The notes beneath the pieces were generated by a model. That model did no database searches. It worked only from the letters and a program-made list of their open reading frames with translations, and was not told the DNA's origin. A program made the position numbers and the translations under genes. From assembly GCA_002701845.1 (NCBI GenBank), contig NZXG01000059.1:124001-188000 (forward strand): a DNA stretch of 64,000 nt, in the 5' to 3' direction. Shown here one piece after another: positions 60,088 to 64,000 of the stretch (position 1 is the stretch's first letter; each line of letters opens with the position of its first letter). The stretch is from Pseudomonadales bacterium. GTDB lineage: Bacteria; Pseudomonadota; Gammaproteobacteria; Pseudomonadales; Ketobacteraceae.

Positions 60088-60327
60088 CTAACTGCGTTTC
60101 TCGAGTATGAATACAAATTCACCGGCCTGCTCAGTCTGGCGGTGGATGAGATGCCCGGTGAGCTGGGCAAACGCCTGCAAATCCCGCACCGAGCCCGGAT
60201 CGGTGGTGGTCACTTCTATACGCTCCCCGCAAGCCATATCCCGCAATCGCTGCTTCAGCTTCAGCAGCGGCAGCGGGCAGCTCAGACCCCGGGCGTCCAG
60301 CGCCTGTTGGACCATTTCCGCTTTCAT
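60088..60327 (-). CDS. TusA/SirA family sulfur carrier protein
   Basis: A 79-residue protein with the TusA motif LDARGLSCPLPLLKLK, Cys17 of CPxP being the sulfur-carrying residue. The ATG at 60327 has AGGTGA in front; the frame is open 13 codons upstream without a site. Members feed sulfur to tRNA thiolation or other pathways; this copy, beside perM and bepA, need not be the housekeeping TusA. Confidence 0.9.
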   Translation of the reverse strand: MKAEMVQQALDARGLSCPLPLLKLKQRLRDMACGERIEVTTTDPGSVRDLQAFAQLTGHLIHRQTEQAGEFVFILEKRS

Positions 60328-60548
60328 TTCAGTCACCTGATAAAATTCCGGCCCTACTATATACAACCGCTGCCGGTATGCCTACCTCAGCAGCCCCTAA
60401 GCAAATGATAATTTTGACTTTGTTCGTCACACCGGCTTCTGCTAGGCTGACACGAGAGCTGCGCACGCCACTCCCTGGATGGCAAACTTTCACCGGCTCT
60501 GAGGGTCTAACGCTGAGATACCCGAACCATACCCATACCCGAAACCTG

Positions 60549-62009
60549 ATGAAGCTATTGCAGTACCGTCACCGGCTCGCCGGTCTGGCCCTGATCCTTC
60601 TGACCTGGCTCGGCGATAGTCCGACGGCACAGGCGCAAACCAACTCATTACCCGACCTGGGGGATGCCAGCTCCGCCATAGTCAGCCCCGAACAGGAACG
60701 GCGACTGGGGCGGGCCTGGCTCCGGCAGCTCCGTTCCCAGGCTCCCATTATCCACGATCCGCTGTTGTACGATTACCTGTTTAACCTGGTGTATCGGCTG
60801 GCGGCCGCCAGTGATATTGCCGAACCGGACCTGGCGCTGGTCCTGATCAAGAGCCCCGCCATCAACGCCTTTGCGGTACCCGGGGGGGTACTGGGCCTCA
60901 ACGGCGGGCTGTTACTCAATGCCCGTACCGAGGACGAAGTGGCCAGCGTCATCGCCCACGAACTGGCCCACCTCAGTCAACGCCATTTTGCCCGTGGCCT
61001 GGAGCGCTCGCAACAGAACTCCTGGGCCAACCTGGCGGCAATGTTGGCCAGTGTGCTGGTGGCCGCCACCGCCGGGGGTGACGCGGGGATGGCGGCCCTG
61101 GCCACCACCCAGGCGGCCAGTATCGATGCCCAGCTGCGCTTCAGCCGCGCCAACGAGCGGGAAGCGGACCGTATTGGCATGCAGACCCTCACCCGCGCCG
61201 GCCTCAACCCCATGGCGATGGCGGATTTTTTCGAAGCCCTGCAGCGCAGTATGCGCTATCAGGGGGAGCGGCCTCCGGAATTTCTGCTGACTCACCCGGT
61301 GACGGAATCCCGCATCACCGAAGCCCGGGCCCGGGCCGCCCAGGCACCGGCTCAGAGTAGCAGTGACTCACTGGAGTTCCAGTTGATGAAAGCACGACTG
61401 GCGGTGGAGTTTGCCCGTGATCCCAGTGCCCGGATCCAGGAGCTGGAGCAGGAAAAAGCGGATTCCGACGCGTTCCTGGAGGTGACGGAATACACCTTGG
61501 CCTGCGCCTATCTGGAAACCAATCAACTGGATAAGGCATTGGCCTCCATTGACCGGCTGCTGGACTATCGCGCCCACCGGATCACCTATCTGGCCACCAA
61601 GGCCGAAATTCTCACCAAAGCCGGGCATTATCAGAAAGCCATTCAGATTCTGGAACAGGGCCTGGATTATTCCCCGGGCAACTACGGTCTCAGCGTGTTT
61701 TACGCCGACGCCCTGACCCTGGCCGGCAATACCAGCGCCGCCATCAAGGTACTGCGGGAACAGATTACCCAATGGCAAAGTCAGCCGTTGCTGTGGTTTA
61801 TGCTGGCGGAGGCCTATGGTAAAGCCGGGGACCGGCTGGGGGTGTATCAGGCCAAGGCCGAATATTATTACCTCTACGGTCGCCCGCAGCAGGCCATTGA
61901 GCAATTAAAATACGCCTTGCCTCTGGCGCAGGAGGATTTCAACCGCACTGCCCGTATCAGCGATCGGATTCAGGAGATCAAACTCTCCATGGAGGATATG
62001 CGACTTTAG
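60549..62009 (+). CDS. bepA: M48 periplasmic metalloprotease with TPR repeats (BepA-like)
   Basis: The 486-residue protein has a signal peptide (about 1-30), an M48 domain with HELAH at 137-141 and NEREADRIG giving the third ligand, and a C-terminal TPR region (about 320-480). BepA assists and degrades outer-membrane proteins such as LptD. The start is the ATG at 60549, which gives a proper signal sequence; the frame is open to 60378. It contrasts with the M48-like protein at 46.3-48.5 kb, which lacks this motif. It converges with nadA. Confidence 0.92.
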   Translation: MKLLQYRHRLAGLALILLTWLGDSPTAQAQTNSLPDLGDASSAIVSPEQERRLGRAWLRQLRSQAPIIHDPLLYDYLFNLVYRLAAASDIAEPDLALVLIKSPAINAFAVPGGVLGLNGGLLLNARTEDEVASVIAHELAHLSQRHFARGLERSQQNSWANLAAMLASVLVAATAGGDAGMAALATTQAASIDAQLRFSRANEREADRIGMQTLTRAGLNPMAMADFFEALQRSMRYQGERPPEFLLTHPVTESRITEARARAAQAPAQSSSDSLEFQLMKARLAVEFARDPSARIQELEQEKADSDAFLEVTEYTLACAYLETNQLDKALASIDRLLDYRAHRITYLATKAEILTKAGHYQKAIQILEQGLDYSPGNYGLSVFYADALTLAGNTSAAIKVLREQITQWQSQPLLWFMLAEAYGKAGDRLGVYQAKAEYYYLYGRPQQAIEQLKYALPLAQEDFNRTARISDRIQEIKLSMEDMRL

Positions 62010-62029
62010 CCAGACGCGGCACCGCCTTC

Positions 62030-63088
62030 TCAGGCAGCGCCTTTGGCGGAGAGCTTCAGCTCCCGGGCGAACGTCAGCATGCGATTCAGCGGCACCAGTG
62101 CCTGCTTGATCAGATGGTCGGGCACCTGAATCTCGTTGCCGTGCTGCTCCAGCTCCCGAGCCAGACTGTCCAGCGCATTCATGGCCATCCAGGGGCAATG
62201 GGCGCAGGAGCGGCAGGTGGCGCCGTTGCCGGCGGTGGGCGCCTCGATAAAACGCTTATGAGGGGCCTGCTGCTGCATCTTGTAAAAGATACCCCGATCC
62301 GTGGCAACGATGAAGGTATCGTTATCCATAGTGGCAGCGGCCTGAATCAGTTGCGAGGTTGAACCCACCGCATCGGCCAGTTCCACCACCGCCCGGGGGG
62401 ACTCCGGGTGTACCAGTACCGCGGCGCCGGGAAACGCCCGCTTGAGATCCTGCACCCCTTTGGCTTTGAACTCCTCATGCACTATGCAGGCACTGTCCCA
62501 CAGCAACATATCGGCGCCGGTTTCACGCTGAACGTAAGCACCCAGATGCTTGTCCGGAGCCCAGATCAACTTCTTGCCCTGGCGGTGCAAATGCTCCACC
62601 AGGTCCACCGCGATGCTGGAGGTCACCACCCAATCAGCCCGCGCCTTCACCGCGGCTGAGGTATTAGCGTAGACCACAACCTCCCGATCCGGATGCTGAT
62701 CGCAGAATGCCGAGAATTCATCCACCGGACAGCCCAGATCCAGAGAGCAGGTAGCTTCCAGTGTAGGCATAAGTACGGTTTTTTCGGGGCTAAGGATCTT
62801 GGCAGTCTCCCCCATGAATTTAACACCGGCCACCATCAGGGTCTGGGCCGGGTGTTCTTTGCCAAAACGGGCCATTTCCAGGGAATCCGCCACACAGCCG
62901 CCGGTCTCTTCCGCCAGCGCCTGCACCTCCGGATCCGTGTAGTAATGGGCCACCAACACCGCATTCTGCTCCTGTAATAAGTCCTTGACACGCTGGCGAT
63001 ACTGTGCTTTCTCAGCAGCGGACAGGGTCGACTGGGCGTGGGAACCATCCAGATGATTCTTCACAAAGTCCACTACGTTCTTACTCAT
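62030..63088 (-). CDS. nadA: Quinolinate synthase A
   Basis: NadA makes quinolinate from iminoaspartate and DHAP with a [4Fe-4S] cluster. Cys114, Cys201 and Cys298 correspond to the three cluster ligands of E. coli NadA; the last lies in [20 protein letters not shown] and HPESP are family motifs. The 352-residue length is standard, and a GGAGGTG site precedes the ATG. No nadB or nadC lies nearby. Confidence 0.96.
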   Translation of the reverse strand: MSKNVVDFVKNHLDGSHAQSTLSAAEKAQYRQRVKDLLQEQNAVLVAHYYTDPEVQALAEETGGCVADSLEMARFGKEHPAQTLMVAGVKFMGETAKILSPEKTVLMPTLEATCSLDLGCPVDEFSAFCDQHPDREVVVYANTSAAVKARADWVVTSSIAVDLVEHLHRQGKKLIWAPDKHLGAYVQRETGADMLLWDSACIVHEEFKAKGVQDLKRAFPGAAVLVHPESPRAVVELADAVGSTSQLIQAAATMDNDTFIVATDRGIFYKMQQQAPHKRFIEAPTAGNGATCRSCAHCPWMAMNALDSLARELEQHGNEIQVPDHLIKQALVPLNRMLTFARELKLSAKGAA

Positions 63089-63146
63089 CTCACACCTCCG
63101 GAAAACCCTTGCGTGCGGAGTCTAATGCTCCACCCCTCCGCAGCCG

Positions 63147-63158
63147 TTGACAGGTCAA
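63147..63158. promoter_or_regulatory. Short palindrome upstream of nadA
   Basis: TTGAC-AG-GTCAA lies about 60 bases upstream of the nadA start, in the 244 bases between nadA and the AraC gene. It could be a regulator site, but it is short and may be chance. Confidence 0.25.
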
Positions 63159-63332
63159 GCAACGGCAACCACCAGATTATTAATGGTTTCAATATACCCT
63201 GATTCGCTGTTTCATCTTAAAAGGGTCGCAATAATAGCACAAACGGGAACAGAAACAGTCAAGCTGCTTCTCCGCCTTTATGTTATTGATATTGGGGCGC
63301 TGAGCCTCATTACAATGGCCTGTCCGCGACTT

Positions 63333-64000
63333 TCAGGTGCCGCTGGCGGGCTCCGCCTGCTGCAGTCGCTGCTGCCTGAATTCCGACGGGGTCTTGCCGG
63401 TCATCCGGCGAAAGGCGGTGGAAAAATAAGCCGCACTTTTGTAACCCAGGGCCGACGCCACCGCTTCGCAGGTCATCTTATCAGGGCCTGACAACAGATG
63501 CATGGCGGCCCGGGTTCGATGCTCCGTAATGAACTTGTGCACATGACGACCGGTGGCCTGTTTGAACGAGCGGGACAGGTGGGCCTCGCTCACCCCGCAC
63601 AAAGCGGCCAGCTCCGCTAATTTGGGGTAACCCAGTTGCGGACCCTCGGCGATACGCTGATAGATGCGGCCCAGCTGCCAGGGGGCCAGCGCCAGGCTCG
63701 AGGGGTTTTTTTCGCTGGCAATCTTTAGCTGTTGCCCGTAACGACCCAGCTCAATGAGCATCATTTTACCAATGGTCTCCAGCTTCATTTCATGTCCGAG
63801 GCCGGGCTGTCTCAATTCCACATGCAGATGATTCATCAGCCGTTCCACCGGCTCGTTGCGAATATTCAACAGGCTACCTGCGTGGGACTTCCAGTGATCA
63901 GGCCCCTGCTGTGTCACCTGCTCGAAATACGCCTCGTCAATGGCGCAATGCAGGACCCGCAAGGGGGCCTCCAGGGGATAGACCCGGACCGGTTGATCCG
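63333..64000 (-). CDS. AraC family transcriptional regulator, C-terminal part
   Basis: The frame runs off the right edge, so the N-terminus is missing. About 220 residues are visible. The last 100 form an AraC-type double helix-turn-helix: LAELAALCGVSEAHLSRSFKQATG, then VASALGYKSAAYFSTAFRRMTGKTPSEFR. The part before it is a helical linker and the end of a sensing domain I cannot identify. A TTG at 63962 exists but the frame continues through it. Target genes are unknown. Confidence 0.9.
   Translation of the reverse strand, partial: DQPVRVYPLEAPLRVLHCAIDEAYFEQVTQQGPDHWKSHAGSLLNIRNEPVERLMNHLHVELRQPGLGHEMKLETIGKMMLIELGRYGQQLKIASEKNPSSLALAPWQLGRIYQRIAEGPQLGYPKLAELAALCGVSEAHLSRSFKQATGRHVHKFITEHRTRAAMHLLSGPDKMTCEAVASALGYKSAAYFSTAFRRMTGKTPSEFRQQRLQQAEPASGT

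Noticed and set aside
63147-63180. TTGACA on the plus strand upstream of the AraC-nadA gap as a promoter
   Set aside because: No -10 box at 16-18 bases, and no plus-strand gene follows; the sequence is better seen as half of a short palindrome.

Overview
The window carries about 63 protein genes on both strands, almost without gaps. It is GC-rich chromosomal DNA of a gammaproteobacterium. The order of the core genes is, as far as I remember that genome, close to Pseudomonas aeruginosa PAO1 in two separate stretches: tatD-pilZ-holB-tmk-mltG-pabC-fabF-acpP-fabG-fabD-plsX-rpmF-yceD-maf, then sppA-gph-rluC-rne-murB-ptp-kdsB-lpxK-exbD-exbB-comEC-lolD-lolC/E and sthA-nqr-gap; and, at the right end, purC-MBL-bamC-dapA-gcvR-bcp-perM-tusA-bepA-nadA. 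Pseudomonadales in the broad sense (for example Alcanivorax, Ketobacter, Marinobacter or relatives) fits best; the genus is a guess. No rRNA, tRNA, insertion sequence, prophage or CRISPR array was recognised.

Layout. 1-10.7 kb (minus): fatty acid and envelope supercluster, from a strong promoter in front of yceD through rpmF, plsX, fabD, fabG and acpP, a terminator, then fabF, pabC, mltG, tmk, holB, pilZ, tatD and the start of rmuC. 10.9-12.3 kb (plus): maf and a TetR regulator. 12.3-14.9 kb (minus): sppA, gph, rluC. 14.9-19.1 kb: a leader of almost 1 kb and rne. 19.1-28.4 kb (mostly minus): murB, ptp, kdsB, lpxK, exbD, exbB, comEC, lolD, lolC/E, with a DUF2062 gene on the plus strand. 28.5-34.3 kb (plus): PilZ protein, a small exported protein, agmatine deiminase and N-carbamoylputrescine amidase, a glycerophosphodiesterase, a lipoprotein metallopeptidase and an HD-GYP-like protein. 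34.3-43.4 kb (minus): VanZ-like protein, sthA and the complete Na+-translocating NADH:quinone reductase operon nqrABCDEF-apbE-nqrM. 44-46.3 kb: long-form GAPDH and a TetR regulator. 46.3-54 kb: a more accessory stretch with an inactive-looking M48 protein, a GGDEF protein with an apparent frameshift, a CBS protein, an enoyl-reductase-like protein, an SRPBCC protein and an outer-membrane barrel. 54.1-64 kb: purC to nadA and a truncated AraC regulator.

Functionally the window combines phospholipid and LPS precursor supply (plsX, fab genes, kdsB, lpxK), outer-membrane assembly (bamC, bepA, lolCD), RNA decay (rne), sodium-motive respiration (nqr) with NADPH/NADH balancing (sthA, gap), and a scatter of c-di-GMP-type proteins, several with non-canonical active sites. 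I did not find an obviously new multi-gene system. The signals most worth checking are a nearly leaderless promoter at yceD, a one-base frameshift in a G run separating a signal peptide from a GGDEF protein, an M48-family protein that has lost its HExxH, a ComEC without metal ligands in its C-terminal domain, and a perfect 20-bp palindrome in the rne leader.
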